From assembly GCA_016177735.1 (NCBI GenBank), contig JACOUS010000041.1, positions 1-64,000 of the forward strand: a DNA stretch of 64,000 nt. Direction: 5' to 3'. The notes beneath the pieces are model-generated. The model saw only the letters and a program-made list of their open reading frames with translations. It did no database searches and had not been told where the DNA came from. Position numbers and translations under genes: made by a program. Position 1 is the first letter of the stretch; every line of letters begins with the position of its first letter. Positions 16,960-26,603 of the stretch are shown here, piece after piece. This stretch comes from Ignavibacteriales bacterium. Its GTDB lineage: Bacteria > Bacteroidota > Ignavibacteria > Ignavibacteriales > Melioribacteraceae.

Positions 16960-17616
16960 ATGGCAGCAGCCGGCATCAATAAAAATATAGAAATATGGAT
17001 CATCGAGGACAATGTTAGTTACAGAAGAACATTGCTTGGTTTAATTGAGAGAACAAAAGGAATGTCTTGTTCCCAGGTATTTTCCTCTTGCGAAGAAGCC
17101 ATCAACAAATTTGAAGATGCCGATGCGCCGGAAATTATTCTTTTGGATATCGGCTTGCCGGGAATGAGCGGAATTCAAGGCATTGAGAAATTCAAAACTT
17201 TATCGCCGCAGACGCACATTCTAATTCTCACCGTTTATGATGATAATGATAACGTGTTCGAAGCACTGTGTGCCGGTGCTTCAGGTTACTTGCTGAAAGA
17301 TTCCTCGCCGGAAAAAATTATTGAATCTATTAAAGAAGTTCTTGCCGGCGGCGCGCCGATGAATATGAAAATTGCACATAAAGTGCTGGAAATATTCACG
17401 AGATTCAAACCCAAAAAAAACGATTACGGATTAACAGAACGCGAAAAAGAAATTCTACAACAAATGGTTGCCGGTTTAACAAAACAACAAATTGCCGAAA
17501 AACTTTTTCTCAGCTTCCATACCGTTAATACACATCTAAAAAACATTTATAATAAACTTCATGTTAATACGCGCTCCGGTGCTGTTTCAAAAGTTTATAA
17601 AGAAAACCTACTTTGA
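16960..17616 (+). CDS. NarL/LuxR-family response regulator
   Basis: The receiver domain (residues 10-130) has an acidic pair at Glu16-Asp17, the acceptor Asp63 in ILLDIGLPGMSG, Thr91 and Lys113, all as expected. The LuxR-type helix-turn-helix (about 150-215) contains LTEREKEILQQMVAGL and HTVNTHLKNIYNKL. It follows the propeller sensor kinase by 87 bp and probably receives its phosphate. Three downstream surface-protein genes share an upstream 25-bp element, which is a plausible but unproven binding site for this regulator. Confidence 0.93.
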   Translation: MAAAGINKNIEIWIIEDNVSYRRTLLGLIERTKGMSCSQVFSSCEEAINKFEDADAPEIILLDIGLPGMSGIQGIEKFKTLSPQTHILILTVYDDNDNVFEALCAGASGYLLKDSSPEKIIESIKEVLAGGAPMNMKIAHKVLEIFTRFKPKKNDYGLTEREKEILQQMVAGLTKQQIAEKLFLSFHTVNTHLKNIYNKLHVNTRSGAVSKVYKENLL

Positions 17617-17641
17617 AAAACAGAGTTAAAGTCCTCGTCTA

Positions 17642-17666
17642 ACCAAATACCACGAACGCGTGATTG
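17642..17666 (+). promoter_or_regulatory. Shared 25-bp upstream element, copy 1
   Basis: ACCAAATACCACGAACG continues to GATTG and lies 94 bp before the triple-LamG gene. Compared with copies at 20104 and 22861 it differs at about three positions. It contains a small dyad, CACG-AACG-CGTG. Confidence 0.55.
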
Positions 17667-17759
17667 ATACTTTTTTGATCCACTTCTAAATTATACCTGG
17701 TTAATTCTCTATTATCTATTCCCGACCGTTCACATATTATCACTTTCAAAAGGTGGATT

Positions 17760-20000
17760 ATGAAAAAAAACTTTTCTGTTACCAATTATTTGATCATTTT
17801 CTTTTCAATTCTCTCGTTAACACATGCACAAGTTCCAACACGTACTGGCTGGTGGAAATTCGATGACGCTGCAAACATTACAAAAGCAGAACTTGGAAAT
17901 GCATTAGAATTAGTAGGAGTTCAAGAAGCAGTTACCGGACCTTCCGCCGAAAACGGCGCGACACATATCGGGGTCGGTAGTCATTATAAGATGACGCACG
18001 GTATCATCCCTTCACCGGATACTTTAGTAAATGAGTACACGTTACAAATAGACATCAGAATAACACAAATTAGTTCATGGCATGCACTGTTTCAAACAAG
18101 CGCTGCAAACTCCAATGATGGAGATTGTTTTATAAATCCATCCGAGATGATTGGTGTTGCCGCTACCGGGTACGGTTCATTTTCTATCAGCCCGAACGAG
18201 TGGTACCGATTAGTAGTATCAGTGAAAAATGGAGTTTTTTATAAGTACTATCTCGATGGTCAGCTTTTGCTGGATGGAACAGTACAAGCGGTTGATGAAA
18301 GATTTGCACTTGATGACATTTTACTGGTTTTTGCAGATGAAGACGGAGAGGATAATGAAATTGATTGTGCAGAACTTGCTATTTGGAATCAAGCCCTCAC
18401 AAGCGGACAGATAAAAAGTCTTGGAGGTTACGGGCATGAATTACCAATGCTTGATTTACAGCCCGCCGATCTCTGGAAATTTGATTACGAGACAAATTTA
18501 ACAGAAGCTTATTATGGAAGCGATTTAGAATTAGTGGGTTTACATTCACAAGTAGAGGGACCTACACCTACAAACAAAGCTGTAAGGATCGATGCCGGTA
18601 GTTATTACAAAACGAACCATGGAATTAGTGCAAACGGCGGCGGCAATTTTGTAAACGAATATACTTTGAAATTCGATTTCAAAGTTTCGGAACTAAACAA
18701 ATGGAGAACATTCTTCCAAACCGATACTACGAATGCAAGTGACGGTGATTGCTTTATAAATCCGGATGGACAAATAGGAACAGCAACAACCGGTTATGGC
18801 GGCTATAAAATTCTTGCCAATGAATGGTATCGTTTAGTTATTTCTGTCAAGAATGGAACTCATTACAGATATTACCTTGATGGACAACTTTTGCTTGATG
18901 CAACAGCACAATCTATAGACGGCAGATTTGCTCTTGCCAACACTTTAATTCTTTTTGGTGATAACGATGGTGATGATGGTGTGATCGATATAGCCGAAGC
19001 AGCAATATGGGATAAAGCAGTTAGTGAAACTGAAGCAGCCCAGTTAGGAGGTTTTGGACATAATTTAACCAATGGCGGTTCGGTCGAAAAAAAGTTAGTC
19101 GGCAGATGGACATTCGATAATCCCTTCAATCTATTAGTATCGGATGGTAACGGGCAGCCGCTCACTTTAGAAGGTAGTGATGAACCAATGGATGGACCTA
19201 CTACAACTAATTATGCAACAAGGGTCGGCATAGGAAGTTATTACACGATGAATCATGGTATTACAGCTAATGGCGGTGGATTTTTAGTAAATGAATATAC
19301 CTTGCTTTTCGATTTCAGAGTTCCATCTATCGATAACTGGCACTCCTTCTTCCAAACAAATACCGGGAATGTTAATGACGGAGATTGCTTCATTAACACT
19401 TCCGGAAAGGTTGGCGTGCAGGCTACCGGATATACCGAATATGCCATTATTCCCAATGAATGGTACCGCATGGTCGTTTCAGTTCTTAACGGTTCACAGT
19501 ACTTAATTTACCTCGATGGCAATCTTGCATTGAGTGGAACAGTTCAACAAATTGATGGGCGTTTTGCACTTGGAAGTGAGTTATTAATTTTTGCCGATGA
19601 AAATGGTGAAGATGATGCTATTGATTGCGCAGAATTAGCAATTTATAATTATGCACTAACAAGTGATGAAGTTGCTGCACTCGGTGGTTACGGTCATATC
19701 ATCAGTGACGTAGAAGAATCCACCGGCAAACTTCCATCTGAATTTTCATTATCACAAAATTATCCCAATCCGTTTAATCCTTCTACAACAATAAATTATT
19801 CTCTACCCAAAGCATCACATGTTACTATTAAGTTATATGATATTCTTGGTAATGAAGTTGCGGTTATTGAAAATGAATTTAAGAATGCCGGTTATTACAA
19901 GGTAAGTTTTGACGGCAGTAAATTAGCATCGGGAGTTTATATATACAGAATGATTAGTAATAATTATTCTTCTTCCAAGAAATTAATTTTACTCAAATAG
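17760..20000 (+). CDS. Secreted triple LamG-like protein with T9SS sorting domain
   Basis: A signal peptide (about 24 residues, ending THAQ) is followed by three copies of a concanavalin/LamG-like module of about 205 residues each (about 25-230, 232-440, 445-655). Each has landmarks W-F-D at its start, NEYTL, a FFQT segment, DGDCFIN, NEWYR, YLDG, and ends LGGYGH or similar. The last 80 residues are a type IX sorting domain (NYPNPFNPSTTINYSLP, then DILGNEVAVI and a KKLILLK end). Such domains are cleaved off during export to the cell surface. LamG modules generally bind glycans or proteins; no catalytic motif is visible. It is the first of three exported proteins behind the kinase/regulator pair. 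Confidence 0.86.
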   Translation: MKKNFSVTNYLIIFFSILSLTHAQVPTRTGWWKFDDAANITKAELGNALELVGVQEAVTGPSAENGATHIGVGSHYKMTHGIIPSPDTLVNEYTLQIDIRITQISSWHALFQTSAANSNDGDCFINPSEMIGVAATGYGSFSISPNEWYRLVVSVKNGVFYKYYLDGQLLLDGTVQAVDERFALDDILLVFADEDGEDNEIDCAELAIWNQALTSGQIKSLGGYGHELPMLDLQPADLWKFDYETNLTEAYYGSDLELVGLHSQVEGPTPTNKAVRIDAGSYYKTNHGISANGGGNFVNEYTLKFDFKVSELNKWRTFFQTDTTNASDGDCFINPDGQIGTATTGYGGYKILANEWYRLVISVKNGTHYRYYLDGQLLLDATAQSIDGRFALANTLILFGDNDGDDGVIDIAEAAIWDKAVSETEAAQLGGFGHNLTNGGSVEKKLVGRWTFDNPFNLLVSDGNGQPLTLEGSDEPMDGPTTTNYATRVGIGSYYTMNHGITANGGGFLVNEYTLLFDFRVPSIDNWHSFFQTNTGNVNDGDCFINTSGKVGVQATGYTEYAIIPNEWYRMVVSVLNGSQYLIYLDGNLALSGTVQQIDGRFALGSELLIFADENGEDDAIDCAELAIYNYALTSDEVAALGGYGHIISDVEESTGKLPSEFSLSQNYPNPFNPSTTINYSLPKASHVTIKLYDILGNEVAVIENEFKNAGYYKVSFDGSKLASGVYIYRMISNNYSSSKKLILLK

Positions 20001-20011
20001 CCTCTCCATAT

Positions 20012-20045
20012 GAAACCCTCTCCGGTAATTTCAGGAGAGGGTTTC
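20012..20045 (+). other. 3' hairpin after the triple-LamG gene
   Basis: GAAACCCTCTCC and GGAGAGGGTTTC form a perfect 12-bp stem with a 10-base loop. It is followed by A residues rather than T, so it is not a textbook terminator. It may protect the mRNA 3' end. The same hairpin recurs at 22769-22802. Confidence 0.65.
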
Positions 20046-20103
20046 AAAAAAAATTTATGACTTTATCCATCACACCACTTTACAAAAATCAAAAAAATAC
20101 TTT

Positions 20104-20128
20104 ACCAAATACCACAAACGTGCGATTG
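20104..20128 (+). promoter_or_regulatory. Shared 25-bp upstream element, copy 2
   Basis: ACCAAATACCACAAACG continues to GATTG and lies 98 bp before the phosphatase-like gene. Identical to copy 3 and nearly identical to copy 1. Confidence 0.55.
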
Positions 20129-20225
20129 CTTTGCCTTTCACCACAAACTACTTTTTCGGTGATAAATTCAAAATCCGTTCTTATAGGCGAAAGGAGTACT
20201 TAAAAAATTATTACCCGGAGATATT

Positions 20226-22757
20226 ATGAAAAAATTTCTCAACCTCTTTATTCTGTTTATCCTGGTTACATCCGGCAATTCATATCTGCTTGCACAAGTT
20301 CATACCCAAACCGGTTTATGGAAATTTGACGATAACACAAATCTATTGAAGGCAGAAATAGGAACCGATCTACAATTAACTGGAAGTCATCAAGCTGCAA
20401 ACGGACCTACTACAGAAAATGGCGCTGTTACAATCGGTACCGGAAGCTATTATATACTTACGCACAATATTTCTCCAAACGGCGGCGGCACATACGTAAA
20501 TGAATATACGATACAGATCGATTTTAAAGTTAAAACCTTGGGACCATGGTACACTTTTTTCCAAACAAGTTTAACAAATTCCAACGATGGTGATTGTTTT
20601 ATAAACCCCAGTGGAAATATCGGAGTTGCGGCAGCCGGGTATTCAACTTACTCGGTTAAACCCGGGGAATGGTATCGTTTAGTTATTTCTGTGAAAAATG
20701 GAACTCAATACAAATACTTTTTAGATGGAAACTTATTACTGACCGGGAATACTCAAACCATCGATGGAAGATTTTCTTTAGAGAATAAATTATTACTGTT
20801 TGCAGACAACGACGGCGAAGATGGAGAAATAGACTGTGCAGAAATATCAACATGGAACTATGCACTCGATAATACCGAAGTAAAAAATCTTGGTGGATAC
20901 GGTCACCAAATTTCAGCACCGGGTACAAGGCAGCTGCTATTAGTTCCTTATTTACAGAATCCCTCCCCAACATCAATGATAGTTTCCTGGCATGATACTC
21001 TTGCAAATTTAACAAGAGTCGATTACGGAACTACTTCTTCCTTAGGACAAAGTGTTTCGGGTGCAAGTGAAATTGTTTTTGGTCTTCATAGATGGCATAC
21101 TGTTGAATTAACCGGCTTGCAGCCAAACCAGGAATATTATTATAAAATAGTCAGCGGAAGCGGAAGTTCACCGACGTATAATTTCAAGACTTTTCCAGAT
21201 TCAAATTACAACGGAAAGATTCGATTTTTGTTATTCAGTGATACTCACAACGGTGATACAACAAAATCGGTTAAGGTTATTAAGAATGCAAAGAAAATTA
21301 TTCAGCAGATTTACGGAAGTGATTTGCATAATCAAGTCAATTTGGTATTACATTCCGGCGATTTAGTTGTTACGGGTAGTTCAATAGCGCAGTGGACTGA
21401 ACAATATTTTGCCCCGATGTCGCACTTATCGCCTTACATACCTTTTCTAACAGTAACCGGCAATCATGAAGGTGAACATGAAAATTATTATAAGTATATG
21501 CATTACGATAATATTTCCGGCTATCCGCCGCCAAACGGATTTGCTGAAAAATTTTGGTCAATAATCATAGCAAATACTATGATTATTGGCTTGAATACAA
21601 ACCTTACCGGCGCAGCACAAACTTTGCAAAATGGATGGCTTGAACAAAAACTTAATGAAGCAGAGAATAATCCCGGAATCGATTTTGTTTTTCTTATAGG
21701 TCATCATTTTCCAATAACAGAACTTTGGGGTGAAGGGATAACTTACGACGGCGGTCCCTTTTACATAAAAAACCAGGTATTCCGGTTACTCAAAAAATGT
21801 TCTAAAGTTATTCAATATTCTTACGGCCATACTCACGGATTTGAGAGAGGCACAATTGAATCTGAGAAACCGGAAGTGCGCGGAGATTTTAGAATAGTCT
21901 GCGGCGGCGGCGGTGGCGGTGCAATTGATCGCTGGGGTTCTTATCAAAACCAGGATTTCCCAAATATCCATATAACACTTGATCATTTTTTCTACCAGGT
22001 TATAGAAATAGATGTTGCAAATAAAACTTTCGAATCAAAAATGTACAGCCTGGGCAATACAAGTAGAGCACGTGATAATGAAGTTATGGATAGTTGGTAT
22101 ATAAAAATAAATCAACCAGCGCCGGCACAACCAGTCACAGATGTACCGGCAATTAATGAAAGCCAAATTACTTTTAATACATCCCCGATATCAAACGATT
22201 CATTGATGACGGTTAGAATTCAAGTGTCTGAAAATTCTGATTTCAGCAAAACCGCAATCGATACAATGATTCATTGGAAAAATATTTATCAGGTAGATTC
22301 GTGGTTCAACCCGATTGACAAAAATAAAGGGCTCGATCTTACAAGATTATCTTTTAACAACTCGAGATTTAGAAAGAGTACGCCATATTTTTATAGAGTA
22401 AAATACCGTGATCATAATCTCAAATGGAGTGAATGGTCGAATGCAACTTCATTCAATATTACAACCGGCATAGCAAGTATTGCCGGTTTGCCAACTGCTT
22501 ATGATCTGTCCCAGAACCGCCCCAATCCGTTTAATCCTTCTACAACAATAAATTATTCTCTACCCAAAGCATCACACGTTACTATTAAGTTATATGATAT
22601 TCTTGGTAATGAAGTTGCGGTTATTGAAAATGAATTTAAGAATGCCGGTTATTACAAGGTAAGTTTTGACGGCAGTAAATTAGCGTCGGGAGTTTATATA
22701 TACAGAATGATTAGTGATAATTATTCTTCTTCCAAGAAATTAATTTTACTCAAATAG
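20226..22757 (+). CDS. Secreted LamG + purple-acid-phosphatase-like protein, T9SS exported
   Basis: A signal peptide is followed by one LamG-like module (about residues 25-235) very like those of the preceding gene. Then comes a purple-acid-phosphatase-type fibronectin domain (about 237-325) and a calcineurin-like metallophosphatase domain (about 335-575). The metal motifs are all visible: FSDTHNGD, HSGDLV, TGNHEGE, GHHFP and GHTHGFERG. A further Ig/FN3-like domain (about 630-745) and a type IX sorting domain complete the 843 residues. It should release phosphate from phosphomonoesters or diesters at the cell surface; the substrate is unknown. It ends with the same 3' hairpin and sequence as its upstream neighbour. 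Confidence 0.88.
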   Translation: MKKFLNLFILFILVTSGNSYLLAQVHTQTGLWKFDDNTNLLKAEIGTDLQLTGSHQAANGPTTENGAVTIGTGSYYILTHNISPNGGGTYVNEYTIQIDFKVKTLGPWYTFFQTSLTNSNDGDCFINPSGNIGVAAAGYSTYSVKPGEWYRLVISVKNGTQYKYFLDGNLLLTGNTQTIDGRFSLENKLLLFADNDGEDGEIDCAEISTWNYALDNTEVKNLGGYGHQISAPGTRQLLLVPYLQNPSPTSMIVSWHDTLANLTRVDYGTTSSLGQSVSGASEIVFGLHRWHTVELTGLQPNQEYYYKIVSGSGSSPTYNFKTFPDSNYNGKIRFLLFSDTHNGDTTKSVKVIKNAKKIIQQIYGSDLHNQVNLVLHSGDLVVTGSSIAQWTEQYFAPMSHLSPYIPFLTVTGNHEGEHENYYKYMHYDNISGYPPPNGFAEKFWSIIIANTMIIGLNTNLTGAAQTLQNGWLEQKLNEAENNPGIDFVFLIGHHFPITELWGEGITYDGGPFYIKNQVFRLLKKCSKVIQYSYGHTHGFERGTIESEKPEVRGDFRIVCGGGGGGAIDRWGSYQNQDFPNIHITLDHFFYQVIEIDVANKTFESKMYSLGNTSRARDNEVMDSWYIKINQPAPAQPVTDVPAINESQITFNTSPISNDSLMTVRIQVSENSDFSKTAIDTMIHWKNIYQVDSWFNPIDKNKGLDLTRLSFNNSRFRKSTPYFYRVKYRDHNLKWSEWSNATSFNITTGIASIAGLPTAYDLSQNRPNPFNPSTTINYSLPKASHVTIKLYDILGNEVAVIENEFKNAGYYKVSFDGSKLASGVYIYRMISDNYSSSKKLILLK

Positions 22758-22768
22758 CCTCTCCATAT

Positions 22769-22802
22769 GAAACCCTCTCCGGTAATTTCAGGAGAGGGTT
22801 TC
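22769..22802 (+). other. 3' hairpin after the phosphatase-like gene
   Basis: Second copy of the 12-bp stem hairpin at 20012-20045, inside the 365-bp repeat. Confidence 0.65.
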
Positions 22803-22860
22803 AGAAAAAATTTATGACTTTATCCATCACACCTCTTTACAAATATCAAAAAAAAACCTT

Positions 22861-22885
22861 ACCAAATACCACAAACGTGCGATTG
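22861..22885 (+). promoter_or_regulatory. Shared 25-bp upstream element, copy 3
   Basis: Identical to copy 2; lies 122 bp before the glycerophosphodiesterase gene. Confidence 0.55.
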
Positions 22886-23007
22886 TTGAAATTTTTCCAA
22901 TCATCTATTTTTCTTGCAGAAGAATAGGCCCCAAAAACAGAACCAAAAACTATTAGTTGTAGGGATTTGAAAGCCGGTCACAACTAATTCATCCATCAGG
23001 AGGTTAT

Positions 23008-26000
23008 ATGAAAATCATGAAATTTTATTTTATGACTCTCATGTTTGCGTTATTTCTTTTTTACAATTATAGCAATGCCCAGGTAAAAAACATTGCGCAT
23101 CGGGGCGGTGCAGCACTTGCACCTGAAAATACTCTCGCCGCATTTTCAAATGCAATTTCTCTCGGCGCGGATTATTATGAACTGGACGTCCAAATTTCAA
23201 AAGACGATTCGTTGATGATAATGCACGACGACACAATCAACAGAACTACTAACGGAACCGGCAGTGTAAGTTCGTTAACATATGCACAGTTGCGCAGTTA
23301 TGATGCCGGCTCAAAATTCAATGCTTCGTTTGCCGGTGAAAAAATTCCAACATTGTATGAATCATTAATGCTTGCCAAAAACAGTGCTTCGAATATCGGC
23401 GTTGTTGTTGAAATCAAAACTTCCAATTCAACAGCAGTTCAAAAAGTAGTTAAGATGGTGCAAGATTTGAACATGCGGAACAGAGTAATTATTTCCAGCT
23501 TCAACATAAGTCAAATTACCGAATCAAAAAGTTTGGACGCGGCTATTCCGGTTCAGCTTTTTGTCGGCACAACTTCAAATTCGGCTATTGATCAGGCTGC
23601 GGCAATTAATGGTGAATGGATTGGCAGCGGCGGCACTGCAACCTCGGCTTTTTTAGATTACGCTCATTCCAAAAATGTAAAGTATAATAGCTGGACAATA
23701 AACAGCTCTAGCCAAATGATTTCACTTTCGCAGCTTGGGGTGGATGGTATAACTACCGATAATCCTAAAACACTAAAATCGGTTTCAGATACGACGCCTC
23801 CCTCTGATGTTGTATTATCATCCACCTTTGTTGCCGAAACAAAAATAACTTTAAACTGGAACGCCGCAGTTGACGGCGAGAGCGAAATTATCGGTTATGA
23901 AATTTACCGCGATACTATTCCTTCGGCTGCAACTTTATTAGCATCGGTCGGCAATGTAACCGAATACACAGACGAAACTTACACGGAGACAAAACAATAT
24001 TTTTACAGAGTAAAAGCAAAAAACAGTGCCGGAATTTTGAGCACCAATTTCAGCAACGAATTATCAGCCGCTACCCTTTCCGATATTACCCAGCCCGTAT
24101 TGTTAAATGTTACTTCCAACGCGGAGGATTCTAAAATTGTAATCGATTTCAGTGAACGTGTTGATCAAACAATTGCCGAAACAACTACTAATTATACGAT
24201 CAACAAATCCGTCACCATTCAGAATGCAAAACTTTCATTGGATCAAAAATCTGTAATATTAACTGCATCGCAGCTTGCAGAAAATTCTTACACGCTTACG
24301 GTAAAGAATATAAAAGACCGCGCAGCAACACCAAATACAATAACCAAGACTTCGGCAATATTTATTCATAAAAATATTTCTTCGAGTACTGTTGCTTATT
24401 ACAGTGCAGATGAAATTCAAACAGACAGCACTTTGGTTGATGCTTCATCTAATTTGAATAACGGAACTTTGAAAAACGGCGCCGCACTTTCGGAAGGTAT
24501 TCTGGGCAACGCACTGGAATTCGACGGCGTTGATGATTATGTACAATTTTCAAGCTCGCCATCTTTTGATATAAACGGAAGTGCTGTTACAGTATCTTTG
24601 TGGGCAAAGTTAGATTATCTGCCGGCTGATTTACCCGGCGCGTACGGACCTCTGTTTGATTCGGATACCGATCAATATGTTTTGTACGAAGATAAAGGAA
24701 ATAACGAATTAAGATTTAAAGTCTCAACAACTTCTTCGGCGGAAAGACCGGGAATACCGGCTGCGGCTTTGGTTGCCGGCGAATGGCTGCATATTGTTGG
24801 AGTGTATGATGGTTCCAAAGCAATGATTTATTTGAACGGCGCGTTAAGAGATACACACACTCTAACCGGTAATGTGAAAACCGGACAAGCTGCATGGCTT
24901 GGCAAAAGCGCTCAAAATTCTCCGAGCTACTTCAAAGGAAAAATTGATAACGTACAGATATTCAACAGTGCATTAAGTCAAGCAGAAATTACAGATATGT
25001 ATAATTCTATCAAAGTTTCCCCTCTCGATCCGAAACCGAGCGATGTTCAATTAACATCAGTAACTGCGAACGGAACTGAAATTAAATTGCAATGGCAGCC
25101 GGCAGTAAATTATGAGAGTGCTTTAATGGGATATGAAATTTACCGTGATACTCACACTGCCGCTGCAACTTTGCTTGCAACAACCGGCAACGTAACCGAA
25201 TTCACAGATAAAAATACAGCCGAATATACTTCATATTTTTACAGAGTTAGAGCAAAAAATTCTTCTGCACTATTAAGCCCTAATTACAGCAACGAAATAG
25301 GTGCCGCCACAAATAAAGATGCAGTTAAGCCGGAAATTTTATTCTCTACTTCGAGAGCAGAGACAAACAAAATTATTATTGAATTCAGCGAGAAGGTAGA
25401 TCAAGCTGCTGCTGAAACGACAACTAATTACTCGCTCGATAAATCGGTTACTATTAACAGTGCAAAATTATGTTTAGATCAGAAGTCTGTAATATTAACT
25501 ACTTCAGATCTCGGCGAAGATACATATACGCTCATCGCCAAAAATGTAAAAGATAGAGCAAGTGCATTTAATACTGTTGCACCGGACAGCATTATATTTA
25601 ATCATAAAAATCTGCCGGCAAATATTATTGCTCATTACAGTATTGATGATATTCAAAATGACAGCGTACTAACCGACTACTCCTCAAACGCAAATAACGG
25701 TGTTCTGCGAAATGGTGCTGCACTTTCGGAAGGATTACTTGGCAACGCGTTACAATTTGACGGAGTTGACGACTACGTACAATTTTCTACTTCCCCTTCG
25801 TTCGATATTGGAGGCAGCGCAGTAAGCGTTTCGCTGTGGGTAAAATTAAATTATCTGCCGGCAGAATTACCCGGTTCATTCGGTCCTCTATTCGATTCCG
25901 ACGGCGATCAATATGTTTTATATGCAGATAAAGGCAATAAAGAATTACGATTCAAAGTATCAACAACTGCCGGCGCTGAAAGACCCGGAATTCCTGAAAC

Positions 26001-26589
26001 CGATTTAATAACCGGTCAGTGGATTAACATAGTTGGCGTTTACGATGGAACAAAAGCCATGATCTACTTGAACGGCATTCTAAAAGATTCGCATAATCTT
26101 ACCGGAGATGTAAAACCGGGTCAAGAAGCATATCTCGGCAGAAGCGCTAAAAATTCTCCAGCTTATTTTAAAGGAAGCATGGATAACGTTCAGATTTTCA
26201 ACCGCGCTTTATCACAAGAAGAAATCACTGATAATTACAGCAACACTAAAACAGCGGCAATAAAAAATGTTGTAAGCGTTGAAGATGATGAAAACAATTT
26301 AATGCCGTTAACATTTGCATTGTCGCAGAATTATCCGAATCCTTTCAACCCGGTAACAAAGATAAATTATCAGGTTCCCGAAATGAGTAATGTTCAACTA
26401 ACTATTTACGATATACTTGGCAGAGAAGTTTCTACAATTGTAAATGAAGTAAAAGCTCCGGGCACATATGAAGTAAAATTTAACGGAAGTAATCTTGCAA
26501 GCGGAGTCTATTTTTACAGATTGCAAGTTTACACGCTGGGGCGTGACGGCTCTTTTTCGGATATTAAAAAATTAATCTTGCTGAAATAA
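23008..26589 (+). CDS. Secreted glycerophosphodiester phosphodiesterase with LamG/FN3/Ig modules, T9SS exported
   Basis: After a signal peptide (cut near residue 24) the GDPD catalytic domain covers about 25-265. It has His31-Arg32 (AHRGG), Glu40 (PENT), Glu58 and Asp60 (YELD) and His73 (MHDD), the expected metal and catalytic set. The enzyme family hydrolyses glycerophosphodiesters to glycerol-3-phosphate and an alcohol. Two repeats of FN3, SbsA-like Ig and LamG domains follow (about 265-670 and 675-1105), and then a type IX sorting domain (NYPNPFNPVTKINY) that differs from those of the two preceding genes. The ribosome site is strong (AGGAGG). With the phosphatase-like neighbour it could form a surface phosphorus-scavenging pair. 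Confidence 0.9.
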   Translation: MKIMKFYFMTLMFALFLFYNYSNAQVKNIAHRGGAALAPENTLAAFSNAISLGADYYELDVQISKDDSLMIMHDDTINRTTNGTGSVSSLTYAQLRSYDAGSKFNASFAGEKIPTLYESLMLAKNSASNIGVVVEIKTSNSTAVQKVVKMVQDLNMRNRVIISSFNISQITESKSLDAAIPVQLFVGTTSNSAIDQAAAINGEWIGSGGTATSAFLDYAHSKNVKYNSWTINSSSQMISLSQLGVDGITTDNPKTLKSVSDTTPPSDVVLSSTFVAETKITLNWNAAVDGESEIIGYEIYRDTIPSAATLLASVGNVTEYTDETYTETKQYFYRVKAKNSAGILSTNFSNELSAATLSDITQPVLLNVTSNAEDSKIVIDFSERVDQTIAETTTNYTINKSVTIQNAKLSLDQKSVILTASQLAENSYTLTVKNIKDRAATPNTITKTSAIFIHKNISSSTVAYYSADEIQTDSTLVDASSNLNNGTLKNGAALSEGILGNALEFDGVDDYVQFSSSPSFDINGSAVTVSLWAKLDYLPADLPGAYGPLFDSDTDQYVLYEDKGNNELRFKVSTTSSAERPGIPAAALVAGEWLHIVGVYDGSKAMIYLNGALRDTHTLTGNVKTGQAAWLGKSAQNSPSYFKGKIDNVQIFNSALSQAEITDMYNSIKVSPLDPKPSDVQLTSVTANGTEIKLQWQPAVNYESALMGYEIYRDTHTAAATLLATTGNVTEFTDKNTAEYTSYFYRVRAKNSSALLSPNYSNEIGAATNKDAVKPEILFSTSRAETNKIIIEFSEKVDQAAAETTTNYSLDKSVTINSAKLCLDQKSVILTTSDLGEDTYTLIAKNVKDRASAFNTVAPDSIIFNHKNLPANIIAHYSIDDIQNDSVLTDYSSNANNGVLRNGAALSEGLLGNALQFDGVDDYVQFSTSPSFDIGGSAVSVSLWVKLNYLPAELPGSFGPLFDSDGDQYVLYADKGNKELRFKVSTTAGAERPGIPETDLITGQWINIVGVYDGTKAMIYLNGILKDSHNLTGDVKPGQEAYLGRSAKNSPAYFKGSMDNVQIFNRALSQEEITDNYSNTKTAAIKNVVSVEDDENNLMPLTFALSQNYPNPFNPVTKINYQVPEMSNVQLTIYDILGREVSTIVNEVKAPGTYEVKFNGSNLASGVYFYRLQVYTLGRDGSFSDIKKLILLK

Positions 26590-26603
26590 TTCCGTGTAAA
26601 AAA

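Larger units (their letters stand above)
19764..20128 (+). repeat. 365-bp direct repeat (first copy)
   Basis: This covers the sorting-domain codons, stop codon, hairpin and the 25-bp upstream element of the next gene. It matches 22521-22885 without net gaps and with under about ten mismatches by eye. Recent duplication or gene conversion is likely. Confidence 0.9.
22521..22885 (+). repeat. 365-bp direct repeat (second copy)
   Basis: Partner of 19764-20128 at an exact offset of 2757 bp. It spans the sorting domain, hairpin and upstream element. Confidence 0.9.

Noticed and set aside
17760-20000. Repeated pattern initially considered as CRISPR-like or tandem DNA repeats
   Set aside because: The repetition is at protein level (three LamG modules of about 205 residues) with diverged DNA; no short identical repeats with spacers.
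20012-20045. Textbook intrinsic terminator after the triple-LamG gene
   Set aside because: The stem is perfect but is followed by A residues, not T; listed as a hairpin only.
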